Of a stretch of 64,000 bases of DNA, positions 22,337 to 33,290 are shown piece by piece. Under the pieces are notes generated by a model. The model did no database searches, had not been told where the DNA came from, and worked only from the letters and a program-made list of their open reading frames with translations. Location: positions 152,534,705-152,598,704 of the forward strand of contig CM060964.1 of the NCBI GenBank assembly GCA_030765045.1, read 5' to 3'. The DNA comes from Tenodera sinensis. Taxonomy: Eukaryota > Arthropoda > Insecta > Mantodea > Mantidae. The first letter of the stretch is position 1; each line of letters starts with the position of its first letter. Position numbers and translations under genes: made by a program.

Positions 22337-23369
22337 CAGCGATGTCAAACCAAGCCGCATTTCGTGACCTTGGCAGTACCTACTCGTGGGCATGGAGCGC
22401 TATACACGCAGGTAGCGGCGGCATTAAGGAAAACACAGCAACACGTTGCTGTATAAAGCTCGAAAAGAAAATGAACTCAGCTATTTTTATTCATTTGTTC
22501 TGTTTAAAAGTATTTACATCGATTTTGTCATCATAAGACACATATTATGAATTACAATAAAAATAATGTGAATTACAATAACGCAGTAACTCAAAAACAA
22601 ATTAATATTCCAAAAATAAAACTTTAAAACCACAAACGTTAAGGCATGTTTATATAACGTTTAACCTTACAATTAAAAAAGAACCGAACTGCTCTTGTAG
22701 CATAAAATAAAAATTGCTTCATATTTAAACATCTACTTGGAGTCACACTTTGAACCTAATTACGCATTTATTATGCCTAGTTCATGCTTTTCCGCCAACA
22801 TCTTAATATTTGGTGAAACATTAGTTACAGAAGCAAGTCTCAAGGCAGGCATAAAGCTAACATTAGACAATTTTGCCGTTAGACGGCTCTTTTTCAAGTT
22901 CATTAAAGAAAAAGTATTCGCAGATGTATGCACTGCCAAACATACACAAAATGTATGCAGCAAATTTGCGTAATTCTGGTATGTTTGTGGATCAAGGGCT
23001 TGGTGAAAACTGACAATATTATCACTATACACCATTTTTAGATCTGAATCGCAGCATAAATCAGTAAGTTCTAGTTCAAATTCAAATGGAACATTCTCGG
23101 GGTCAATATAACAGAGCAACTTTAGAATTGAGAGCTTCCAAACCTGAAAATCTTTCAACAAACTCCATCCAATATGTCACAACACTTATTAATCTCTGAG
23201 CTTATGTTAAGGAACCACAAATGTGGAAGCGACTTCGCTTTTTCCATGGTATGCACGTTGTACCCGGATTAGCACTTGTCATAATTAGAGCAAGCAGAAG
23301 CTGTTTTTACAGGCAGCGTGAACCTGCTAAGCTCCAAAGCGCGCCTGCGCCCAAGCCCGCCGTTTGACG
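22337..23369 (-). mobile_element. Truncated hAT element (GTF2IRD2/ZBED5-like), 1,033 bp
   Basis: Left end CAGCGATGTCAAAC; right end, read inward, CGTCAAACGG, a similar terminus lacking its first bases. Flanking 8-mers ATCTAAGT (22,329-22,336) and ATCTAAGC (23,370-23,377) differ by one base and fit a hAT target duplication. It carries the C-terminal part of a hAT transposase on the minus strand. Confidence 0.75.
22760..23161 (-). pseudogene. hAT transposase C-terminal domain, GTF2IRD2-like
   Basis: The 133-residue frame includes ELELTDLCCDSDLKMVYSD, FHQALDPQTYQNYANLLHTF, VCLAVHTSANTFSLMNLKKS and RLTAKLSNVSFMPALRLASV, ending TNVSPNIKMLAEK. This matches the dimerisation end of hAT transposases related to GTF2IRD2 and ZBED5: LQ/TDLxCDSDLK, a YPxLxxxA segment, a CExxFSxMNxxKSxxRSxLTxxxL segment, and PNI near the end. 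The conserved CE before FS is replaced here (TSANTFS). The catalytic N-terminal part is missing, so this is an internally deleted copy. Confidence 0.75.
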
Positions 23370-23377
23370 ATCTAAGC

Positions 23378-23561
23378 CAGGCATGTCAAACGTCACTCCG
23401 AGAGTGTGAAGAGAGGTGTCTACCCCTCCTTAACTGCAGTAGCACGCACTAGTAGAACCGGTTTTCGCTTTGTTTTTCCCGTTTTCCGATTTGATCATCA
23501 CGGAGGGAGGGAAAATAGGGGGAAATTTTTCACGCCTGGTGAGTGCTGTTTGACACCCCTG
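23378..23561. mobile_element. 184-bp hAT MITE, copy 1
   Basis: Ends CAGGCATGTCAAAC and GTTTGACACCCCTG are inverted repeats, and it is flanked by a perfect 8-bp duplication ATCTAAGC (23,370-23,377 and 23,562-23,569). A second copy of identical length and nearly identical sequence is at 55,549-55,732. Confidence 0.95.
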
Positions 23562-23569
23562 ATCTAAGC

Positions 23570-24140
23570 TAACAAAAGGAAATAATTGTGGCTGTCTGTG
23601 TGTGATGCCCAACCAAATCTATGTCATGCATGTAACCAAAATTAAAATAAGTAGGTTATTAAAATGCAAACAATGTTCTCCGTCTGCCAGCAAAAGTTGG
23701 AGTTTGTGCCTGTGACTATGCGCGATCCTTAACAAATATGTGTGGGTAGGTTTGAATGTCTCAAGTTCTCAAGCCGAATTCTAAGAATGTGTCTCTAATG
23801 CAGCGAACATGAAAGCAAACGTGCGGGTTTTCAAACTTTATATGACTATTAACCACGGTATTGTATGTTTCCGACTTCAATAAGATATAAGGACATATCA
23901 GTGCATGCCTACATCAACGTTTGGCAGGGAAGACGATTGACTAACCACACTGGTGGTAAGGCAACCCGGTTCAATGTGGGATCAGGACCTCTCTGGTTGA
24001 TCAAAGCTACAGTTAAGCTAAAGTAAAACCTCACACGCCTCCCCGAAGTACTAGAATATAACGTAAAAGCCAAAACCAATCACCTTAAAATACATTAAGT
24101 AAGAGGACAAGAAGCTAAATGCTGTGTATCGTTTTAAGCT
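23570..24140. other. No gene recognised
   Basis: Ordinary AT-rich sequence up to the start of the minisatellite. Confidence 0.4.
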
Positions 24141-24162
24141 AATGACGGTTACCAATACCACT

Positions 24163-26959
24163 GCCGCGCCGCCACAACCACCACCACCACCACCCACCAT
24201 CACCACGCACCACCACCCACCCACCATCGCCGCCGCCCACCTTCACCCAACACCACCACCACCTACCATCACCACGCACCACCACCCACCCACCATCGCC
24301 GCCGCCCACCTTCACCCACCGCCACCACCACCCACCATCACCACCACCCACCATCGCCGCCGCCCACCTTCACCCACCATCACCACCACCACGCAACACC
24401 ACCACCACCCACCATCGCCGCCGCCCACCTTCACCCACCACCACCCACCAAGCCGCCGTCCACCTTCACCCACCACCACCCACCATGGCCGCCGCCCACC
24501 TTCACCCACCACCACCCACCATGGCCGCCGCCCACCTTCACCCACCACCACCCAACATCCCCGCCGCCCACCTTCACCCACCACCACCACCCACCACCAT
24601 CACCACCACGCAACACCACCACTACCACCCACCATCGCCGCCGCCCACCTTCACCCACCACAACCACCCACCATCGCCGCCGCCCAACTTCACCCACCAC
24701 CACCCACCATCACCACCACGCAACACCACCACCCACCATCCCCGCCGCCCAACCTCACCCACCACCACCCACCATCACCACCACCTACCATCACCGCCAC
24801 TACCCACCATCGCCGCCGCCCACCACCACCCACCATACCCACCGCCCACCTTCACCCACCGCCACCACCACGGAACACCACCACCACCCACCATCCCCGC
24901 CGCCCACCTTCACCCACCACCACCACCCACCACCATCACCACCACGCAACACCACCACTACCACCCACCATCGCCGCCGCCCACCTTCACCCACCACCAC
25001 CACCTCCCACCATCGCCGCCGCCCAACTTCACCCACCATCCCCGCCGCCCACCTTCACCCACCACCCACCATCACCACCACCACGCAACACCACCACCAC
25101 CACCCACCATCGCCGCCGCCCACCTTCACCCACCGCCACCACCACCCACCATAACCACCACCCACCATCGCCGCCGCCCACCTTCACCCACCACCACCGC
25201 CGCCGCCACCACCACCACCGCCACCACCACCACCACCGCCACCACCCACCATCGCCGCATCCCACCTTCACCCACCGCCACCACCACCACCACACACCAT
25301 CGCCGCCGCCCACCTTCACCCACCGCCACCACCACGCATCACCACCCACCACCACCCACCATCGCCGCCGCCCACATTCACCCACCACCGCCACCACCCA
25401 CCACCGCCGCCGCCACCACCACCACCCACCATCACCACCACCACCAATCACCACCATCACCACCACCTACCATCACCACCACCGCCACCACCCACCATCG
25501 CCGCCGCCCACCTTCACCCACCACCACCCACCATCCCCGCCGCCCACCTTCACCCACCGCCACCACCACCCATCGCCGCCGCCTACCTTCACCCACCACC
25601 GCCACCACCACCACCACCCACCATCGCCGCCTCCCACCTTCACCCACCGCCACCACGCACCACCATCCACCATCGCCGCCGCCCACATTCACCCACCACC
25701 GCCACCACCTACCACCGCCACCACCTACCACCGCCACCACCTACCACCGCCACCACCTACCACCGCCACCACCTACCACCGCCACCACCACCACCCACCA
25801 TCACCACCACCTACCATCACCACCACCTACCATCACCGCCACCACCCACCATCGCCGCCGCCCACCTTCACCCACCACCACCACCACCACCGCCGCCACC
25901 ACCACCACCATCGCCGCCTCCCACCTTCACCCACCGCCACCACCACCACACACCATCGCCGACGCCCACCTTCACCCACCGCCACCACCACGCACCACCA
26001 CCCACCGCCACCACCACGCACCACCACCCACCATCACCACCACCACCCACCATCGCCGCCGCCCACATTCACCCACCACCGCCACCACCCACCACCGCCG
26101 CCACCACCACCACCCACCATCACCACCACCTACCATCACCACCACCGCCACCACCCACCATCGCCGCCGCCCACCTTCACCCACCATCACCGCCGCCCAC
26201 CTTCACCCACCATCACCGCCGCCCACCTTCACCCACCCACCACCGCCACCATCACCACCACCCATCACCACCCACCATCGCCGCCGCCACCACCACCCAC
26301 CATCGCCGCCGCCCACCTTCACCACCCACCATCCCCGCCGCCCAACTTCACCCACCGCCACCACCACCCACCATCACCACCCACCATCGCCGCCGCCCAC
26401 CTTCACCCACCACCGCCGCCACCACCACCCACCATCACCACCACCCACCATCACCACCACCGCCACCACCCACCATCGCCGCCGCCCACCTTCACCCACC
26501 CACCACCGCCACCATCACCACCACCCATCACCACCACCCACCATCGCCGCCACCACCACCCACCATCGCCGCCGCCCACCTTCACCACCCACCATCCCCG
26601 CCGCCCAACTTCACCCACCGCCACCAACACCCACCATCACCACCACCGACCATCGCCGCCGTCCACCTTCACCCACCGCCACCACCACGCACCACCACCC
26701 ACCATCACCACCCTACATCGCCGCCGCCCACATTCACCCACCACCGCCACCACCCACCACCGCCGCCACCGCCACCACCACCACCCACCATCACCACCAC
26801 CTGCCATCACCACCACCACCGCCACCACCCACCATCGCCGCCGCCCACCTTCACCCACCCCAACCACCACCCACCACCGCCACCATCACCACCACCACCC
26901 ACCATCACCTGCACCGCCGCCGCCACCACCACCCACCATCGCTGCCGCCCACCTTCACC
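24163..26959. repeat. C/A-rich minisatellite, first block
   Basis: About 2.8 kb built from variants of CACCATCGCCGCCGCCCAC followed by CTTCACCCACC and CCA-triplet spacers. The plus strand is almost free of G except in CGC/CGG contexts. It is open in more than one plus frame (His/Pro/Thr/Ser-rich) and in minus frames (Gly/Trp/Val-rich), as a repeat without stop codons must be. The unit spacing is irregular, unlike the second block. Confidence 0.95.
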
Positions 26960-27017
26960 CATTTCATTTCATTCATTCGTCCGATATGACACAAAGTTGG
27001 AGGACGTTAATTAAAAA
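26960..27017. other. Unique spacer between the two minisatellite blocks
   Basis: Non-repetitive sequence (TTTCATTTCATTCATTCGTC, then a segment with gacacaaagttggagg and an A7 run) separates two blocks of different repeat units. It may mark the junction of two independent expansions. Confidence 0.7.
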
Positions 27018-28930
27018 AACCACCGCCACCACCAGCCCCACCACCACCACTACCACCACCACCACGCACCACCACCCACCACCACCATCGTCACCACCCA
27101 CCATCGCCGCCGCCCACCACCACCCACCAACCATCACCGCCACCGCGGCCACCACCATCACCGTCACAACTACCACCCAATTTCACCGCCACAACTACCA
27201 CCCACCATCACCGCCACCGCGGCCACCACCACCGCCACAACTACCACCCACCATCACCGCCACAACTACCACCCACCATCACCGCCACAACTACCACCCA
27301 CCTTCACCGCCACCGCGGCCACCTCCATCACCGCCACAACTACCACCCACCATCACCACCACAACTACTACCCAACATCACCGCCACAACTACCACCCAC
27401 CATCACCGCCACAACTACCACCCACCATCACCGCCACAACTACCACCCACCATCACCGCCACAACTACCACCCACCATCACCACCACAACTACTACCCAC
27501 CATCACCGCCACAACTACCACCCACCATCACCACAACTACCACCCACCATCACCGCCACAACTAGCACCCACCATCACCGCCACCGCGGCCACCACCATC
27601 ACCGCCACAGCTACCACCCACCATCACCGCCACAACTACCACACACCATCACCGCCACCGCGGCCACCACCATCACCGTCACAACTACCACCCACACCAT
27701 CACCGCCACAACTACCACCACCATCACCGCCACAACTACCACCCACCATCACCGCCACAACTACCACTCACCATCACCGCCACGACTACCACCCACCATC
27801 ACCGCCACAACTACCATCCACCATCACCGCCACAACTACCACCCACCATCACCGCCACAACTACCACCCACCATCACCGCCATCGCGGCCACCGCCATCA
27901 CCGCCACCGCGGCCACCGCCATCACCCCCACAACTACCACCCACCATCACCGCCACAACTACCACCCACCATCACCGCCACAACTACCACCCACCATCAC
28001 CGCCACAGCTACCACCCACTATCACCGCCACAACTACCACCCACCATCACCGCCACAACTACCACCCACCATCACCCCCACAACTACCACCCACCATCAC
28101 CGCCACAGCTACCACCCACTATCACCGCCACAACTACCACCCACCATCACCGCCACGGCGGCCACCATCATCACCGCCACAACTACCGCCCACCATCACC
28201 GCCACAACTACCACCCACCATCACCGCCACAACCACCACCCACCATCACCGCCACAAACACCACCCACCATCACCGCCACAACTACCACCCACCATCACC
28301 GCCACAACTACCACCCACCATCACCGCCACAACTACCACCCACCATCACCGCCACAACTACCACCCACCATCACCGCCACAACTACCACCCACCATCACC
28401 GCCATCGCGGCCACCGCCATCACCGCCACCGCGGCCACCGCCATCACCCCCACAACTACCACCCACCATCACCGCCACAACTACCACCCACCATCACCGC
28501 CACAGCTACCACCCACTATCACCGCCACAACTACCACCCACCATCACCGCCACAACTACCACCCACCATCACCGCCACAACTACCGCCCACCATCACCGC
28601 CACAACTACCACCCACCATCACCGCCACAACCACCACCCACCATCACCGCCACAACCACCACCCACCATCAGCACCACAACTACCACCCACCATCACCGC
28701 CACAACTACCACCCACCATCACCGCCACAACTACCACCCACCATCACCGCCACAACTACCACCCACCATCACCGCCACAACTACCACCCACCATCACCGC
28801 CACAACTACCACCCACCATCACCGCCAAAACTACCACCCACCATCACCGCCACAATTACCACCCACCACCACCACCACCACTATCATCCCGTCACCACCA
28901 CCACCACTATCACCCCTGTCACCACCACCA
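27018..28930. repeat. C/A-rich minisatellite, second block, 25-bp unit
   Basis: The dominant unit is 25 bp: ACCGCCACAACTACC followed by ACCCACCATC. Variants carry GCGGCC, CAGCTACC or CCCCCAC. A segment with two GCGGCC variants near 27,880-27,925 recurs near 28,400-28,445. The last 70 bp grade into CCACCA/CTATCA triplets. No gene function is inferred. Confidence 0.95.
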
Positions 28931-28934
28931 GCCA

Positions 28935-29546
28935 CCCACCCATCGACATCAAAAATAATGCAGCCGGAATGAGTAGAGATCCTAAGAACCAAGAGGTCCG
29001 GCTACGATCACGCCAGAGGTAGGTGAGCGAAAACATGTTATTTACATGAGTGTTTAAAATCACAGCATGCGAAAATATGCTTATCACAATAGTTCTTCTG
29101 GAGTACATTGTTTTAACATGGATGTCGTGTTTAACCATTTTTGTTAAAATGTTGTGGGTTACATTTTGGCATTTAAAATGCCCAGCGTGAAATTCAGTGT
29201 TTAAAATTGTGGTGTTTAAAGTCATTTTAAGTACTTCTCGAGGAGTGCGTTACTTCAACATGTATGTGGTATTTAAAAATTACATTAAATATGTTATCGG
29301 TTTCATGTCAAGTGCACGGTGCATATGCATCGTAGAGGAATTTCACGATAAGTGTATTATGCGTATTCAATTCTAATTGGACTAACTTTGTTTTAAGTTA
29401 ACAGTAGTATATAATAATGAGTATACAAATCTAAGCTGTAATAGACATATATTGCGTGGTTCTTATAGTCAGTGTTTAATTTCGTAATGTACCTTATATT
29501 GTGTAAATTGGTTTCACTAGAGTGGATATTATTTGCATGCATTTCA
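28935..29546. other. No gene recognised
   Basis: AT-rich. Several 'gtgtttaaaat'-like words recur (29,050-29,220), but no ordered repeat was resolved. Confidence 0.4.
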
Positions 29547-29547
29547 G

Positions 29548-29741
29548 ATGAGATTGTTCAACAGCTGAAGGAATTAGAGGAGGGCGATCGATTCCCACCT
29601 CAGAACAAAATATCCGAATTAAAGGAAAGTTTGCGTTTGGACGCGTGGCCGTATTACGGGAAATTGCCTGTCCTGCGCTGCGCTGTTTTCGACCGGCTGT
29701 GTTTTCCGTTCACTTTCCCTCTGTGTCGGATAATCAGTTGA
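29548..29741 (+). other. Candidate exon with strong splice acceptor
   Basis: TTTGCATGCATTTCAG (ending at 29,547) is a plausible 3' splice site. It is followed in frame by DEIVQQLKELEEGDRFPPQN and KISELKESLRLDAWPYYGKL, then PVLRCAVFDRLCFPF and a stop. The first 30 residues look like ordinary acidic, helical coding sequence. I do not recognise a family and see no clear GT donor, so this could be a host exon, a decayed exon or TE sequence. Confidence 0.3.
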
Positions 29742-29809
29742 GGCAAAATCTGTGTTCAGAGGTTCATACATTGTGAGGTCATGTGCTAAAGTGTATTAGT
29801 GTTTCTATA

Positions 29810-30310
29810 ATGCAAAATGCCCTTATGCTTAAGCACAGGATTTTTATATACGATTCCTATGTGACAAACTCTTGTAGAGGCGTGAGACGGCAGTTTTTAG
29901 ACAGACTCCCTGCTGTTCGTTTGCCTCACAGAGAAACTGTTCTTAATCTTGTGAATAGATTTAGAGAAGGGGGGGGGGGGTCTACTCTTGATAAGAAACC
30001 AACAGTGAATCGTCATATTCTTAAAGAGGAAAAGTTAGAATGATGTCCGAAGTAATCTCTGAGAAAGCTTGCACAGGAATAAAAAAGTTTGCAAATACCG
30101 ACTTGGGACGCCACTAAATTGATAAAATCGAAACCCCATGAGATAACTGAAGTTCAAGGATTGCAACTTCACAATAATATAAATGGAGTTGATTTCTGCA
30201 ATTGGTTGTTGGATAATGAGCAGCGTTTAATTGGCCCGCATTTAATTTTTCTATGCAGGAACAATGGTTGTAATCACATGGCCAAGAAGAATTGGTGTTA
30301 ATGTAACATT
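29810..30310 (+). pseudogene. Mariner-like transposase N-terminal relic
   Basis: HRIFIYDSYVTNSCRGVRRQ, FLDRLPAVRLPHRETVLNLV, NRFREGGGGSTLDKKPTVNR and HILKEEKLE match the helix-turn-helix half of arthropod mariner-type (DUF4817) transposases. A second frame continues with ATKLIKSKPHEITEVQGLQL, NNINGVDFCNWLLDNEQR and PHLIF. The similarity stops just before the first catalytic Asp, so the catalytic core is absent. A run of ten G in the first part explains the GGGG segment and probably one shift. Confidence 0.7.
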
Positions 30311-32005
30311 TTCGTAAAAGGTGTAAGAGATACGTGTCGGCACAAGAGCGTTATTTCCATAATCTTTACGGATATGTAGTTACTGTAATTACAATTCACG
30401 TGATAAAGCAAAACGCTTGTATTTAAAGGGCTATGAATATCTGACTCCTACGGCAAGCAACCTGCTTTCCTGTGCCAAGAAAAACCCCTTTAGGCCGGGC
30501 ACGCGTCCAAACGAAGGCTCTGCAGTAGCATGCAGGAACGTAACCATGTGTTACTGTTCCAGGACAGTCGTTTTACCTAGAAAGGGAGGATGAATTTCAG
30601 ATCTACCTACCAACAAGATACTTAAGATGACAGATGATAAAATCAGTAAATTGAACCAAGGAGGTAAAGTGCTCATGTAACGAGGGTTACATACTCACCC
30701 ATCAGGCTACAAGAAACCGTAGTGTTTACCACGGCAGTATGAAAATGTAAGTAGAAATATTATGATACTCATTTGATCATTTAATTAAAACAATGTTACA
30801 GGTACGATCAAGCATGCATATGACAGTAGTCATATTTCAACATGAAATTATTTCACAGTGTTTTAGGTACAAACAAACGTGCATATTACATGAGACCAGC
30901 GTATAACGACGAACGTCTGGCTAAGAAACAACGTAGCGATACGGATGAATCGTCGCAAAGAAACAATGCGCCAACAAACCGTGAACTAAAGCGATACAAG
31001 TCGTCATGATTACCCGAGACACTACCACAGCTGGAAACACCAAGTCGTACTCCGATTAAACAAGAATTGAATTGTTGTCATGTATAGTTCACATTCAAAA
31101 GTAGATCGCAGTCATACAAAATAGACAACACTTAAATAACAGATTCTGAGCTACACTTAGAAGGAGGCAAAGCTTAAGTTATGAAGAAGACAGAAATGAA
31201 CCTAATTAAACATAAATCGGAAATTAAATCTAAGAAAGAACAGATCGAGACCTTCACTTTTAAGGTTAAATGAATTATGTTCTCCAATCTACTAGCCAAT
31301 GGTGCATTGATGAACTCAAAACATCTATTTAATGAATATCGAACTCGAGTTCAAAGGCTCTCCATCGATTCTGCCATAAATGGTTAAAGGCAAATGATGC
31401 ATTGAATGCCGCTCAATACACCTATTAATTACTAGAGTTTATCAAATGTAGGAAAGCGGTGGTCAACACTCAGAGTAGCTACGATCGATGTTTCTTGTGT
31501 TGTTTGTTAACTGCTAAATACTGTGAAATTAAAAACAAATATTTTAACTTGAGATGCATTAAATACAAAATGACTGATGAATTTGTATTTGACCGTGTAA
31601 CATTTCCTGTGTTTTTAGCTCAGATTCAATTCTTCAAACAGGACTAAATACATCCATTTCAATGTATGTAATCTATATCTATAATATCCTTATATCAAAC
31701 CAAGAATTGGAAACGAATCGTGTTAAACTCTTAGGAATTAAAAACGAACATACATAGGCCACGTTAGGCTCTAGGTGGTGCTAAGTGCAGGGGTAACATG
31801 TGGATATGTAAAGCTTGTTTAAGACTTTTTCAGTGCAATGTAGCACTAAGTGTACAAGACTAAAACGCCTCAACCTGGAATGAATGACATGTTGAGATTA
31901 AAATCATACAGTAAAGCATTTCTAATTCCAGTTCCCTTTTTAAGTGTTTACGTCAGTTCTTAATACATACGGCATCATAGGCGATTGACACCTAGACTAC
32001 ATGAA
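30311..32005. other. No gene recognised
   Basis: AT-rich, no open frame with motifs. Longest frame 31,459-31,647 (plus), featureless. Confidence 0.4.
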
Positions 32006-32210
32006 ATAATGATGGGAAAGGGTAATTAGGGAAGGGAAATGTTCCAGGCCTAAGTTTAGGTACCTTCCCGCCACTTGCCTAATATGAAGCCTGAGGAAAT
32101 CCTGGAAAAAAGAAAGACTGCTATGGAGGACGGTTCAGATTGAAACCATGGACCTCCCGTTCACGACTAGGTTCCTTTACGACTTCGGCTACCTGTGTTG
32201 GTATTTGATT
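32006..32210 (-). mobile_element. Possible tRNA-headed SINE, third family
   Basis: On the minus strand: GTAGCCGAAGTCG (A-box-like), GGTCCATGGTTTCAATCTGA (B-box-like), then a body containing tttttccaggatttcctcag, ggcgggaaggtacctaaac and ccctaattaccctttcc. The body reminds me of a repeat of orthopteroid insects. No other copy is in this window and no target duplication was found. Confidence 0.45.
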
Positions 32211-32394
32211 TTAAGCAGATATTGAATCAAAATTTACAGTCTAGTCAATCATCTTTTTATTCTTGTTTATTTTACGTGTCTGTAACTAACTGGTGATACG
32301 CGAAGAACCAGTTAGGCGACACCTACCTTGTGGATCGGTGTCTGGCGGGCAGCCCTCTAGGCATCATCTCTGTACCATATCAATGTACTTTGTC

Positions 32395-33075
32395 ACGTGC
32401 CCACAGAGGCCTTATTGCTAGGCAACTGTATCTCTGCTTCTGTGACGGTCAGATGGCAAGTCCGGCACGTGTCCGCACACCTTAGTGCTAGGCAACTGTA
32501 TATCTGCTTCTGTGACGGTCAGATGGCAAGTCCGGCACGTGTCCACACACCCTGGTGCTAGGCAACTGTATCTCTGCTTCTGTGACGGTCAGATGGCAAG
32601 TCCGGCACGTGTCCACACACCTTGATGCTAGGCAACTGTATCTCTGCTTCTATGACGGTCATTTGCAAGTCCGGCACGTGTTCACACACCTTAGTGCTAG
32701 GCAACTGTATCTCTGCTTCTGTGACGGTCAGATGGCAAGTCCGGCACGTGTCCACACACCCTGGTGCTAGGCAACTGTATCTCTGCTTGTGTGACGGTCA
32801 GATGGCAAGTCCGGCACGTGTCCACACACCTTGATGCTAGGCAACTGTATCTCTGCTTCTGTGACGGTCATTTGCAAGTCCGGCACGTGTTCACACACCT
32901 TAGTGCTAGGCAACTGTATCTCTGCTTCTGTGACGGTCAGATGGCAAGTCCGGCACGTGTCCACAGACCTTGGTGCTAGGCAACTGTATGGCTGCTTCTG
33001 TGACAGGCAGACGGCAAGTTCGACACGTGTGCACAGAGACCTTCAGTGCTACGCAACTGTATCTCTGCTTCTACA
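32395..33075. repeat. 70-bp tandem repeat with higher-order structure
   Basis: Units begin GCTAGGCAACTG at 32,417, 32,487, 32,557, 32,627, 32,696, 32,766, 32,836, 32,905 and 32,975, with a diverged one at 33,048. Each carries GTGACGGTCA and GGCACGTGT. Spacing is 70 bp, except after the units that have 'catttgcaag' (69 bp). The three-unit block 32,557-32,765 is repeated almost exactly as 32,766-32,974. Open frames across it (up to 161 codons) are repeat artefacts. Confidence 0.95.
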
Positions 33076-33231
33076 CGTCTCGGACATTAGGGAGCCGTCC
33101 AGTCTAACCTGCCTTGATTATCTGTTGATATATGACAAAGTATTCGTAATTACCTTCTATTTTCATGTTTACTATTGTTTTAGACCTAAGGTGGAACTTT
33201 GGAACGTGGTTAAATATATTTTGTGGACTTG

Positions 33232-33290
33232 TAGGCCGTGGTCTAGTGGTACTGCGCTTGGCGAAACGTCGGAGTCACTAGACCGGAAAA
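33232..33290 (+). other. Hairpin with tRNA-A-box-like and GAAACGTC motifs
   Basis: A perfect 9-bp inverted repeat GGTCTAGTG (33,240-33,248) / CACTAGACC (33,276-33,284) encloses a 27-nt segment with GGCGAAACGTCGG. TGGTCTAGTGG also resembles a pol III A box. It may be a fragment of a SINE or Penelope-like element. Confidence 0.4.

Noticed and set aside
24139..27176. Many Gly/Trp/Val-rich minus-strand frames
   Set aside because: Antisense readings of the same minisatellite.
24124..29022. A 1,632-residue His/Pro/Thr-rich protein on the plus strand
   Set aside because: It is a translation of C/A-rich minisatellite DNA; similar long frames exist in other frames and on the minus strand, and the 25-bp unit is not a multiple of three.
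32395..33075. CRISPR-like array
   Set aside because: Direct tandem repeats without unique spacers, in a eukaryotic TE-rich context.
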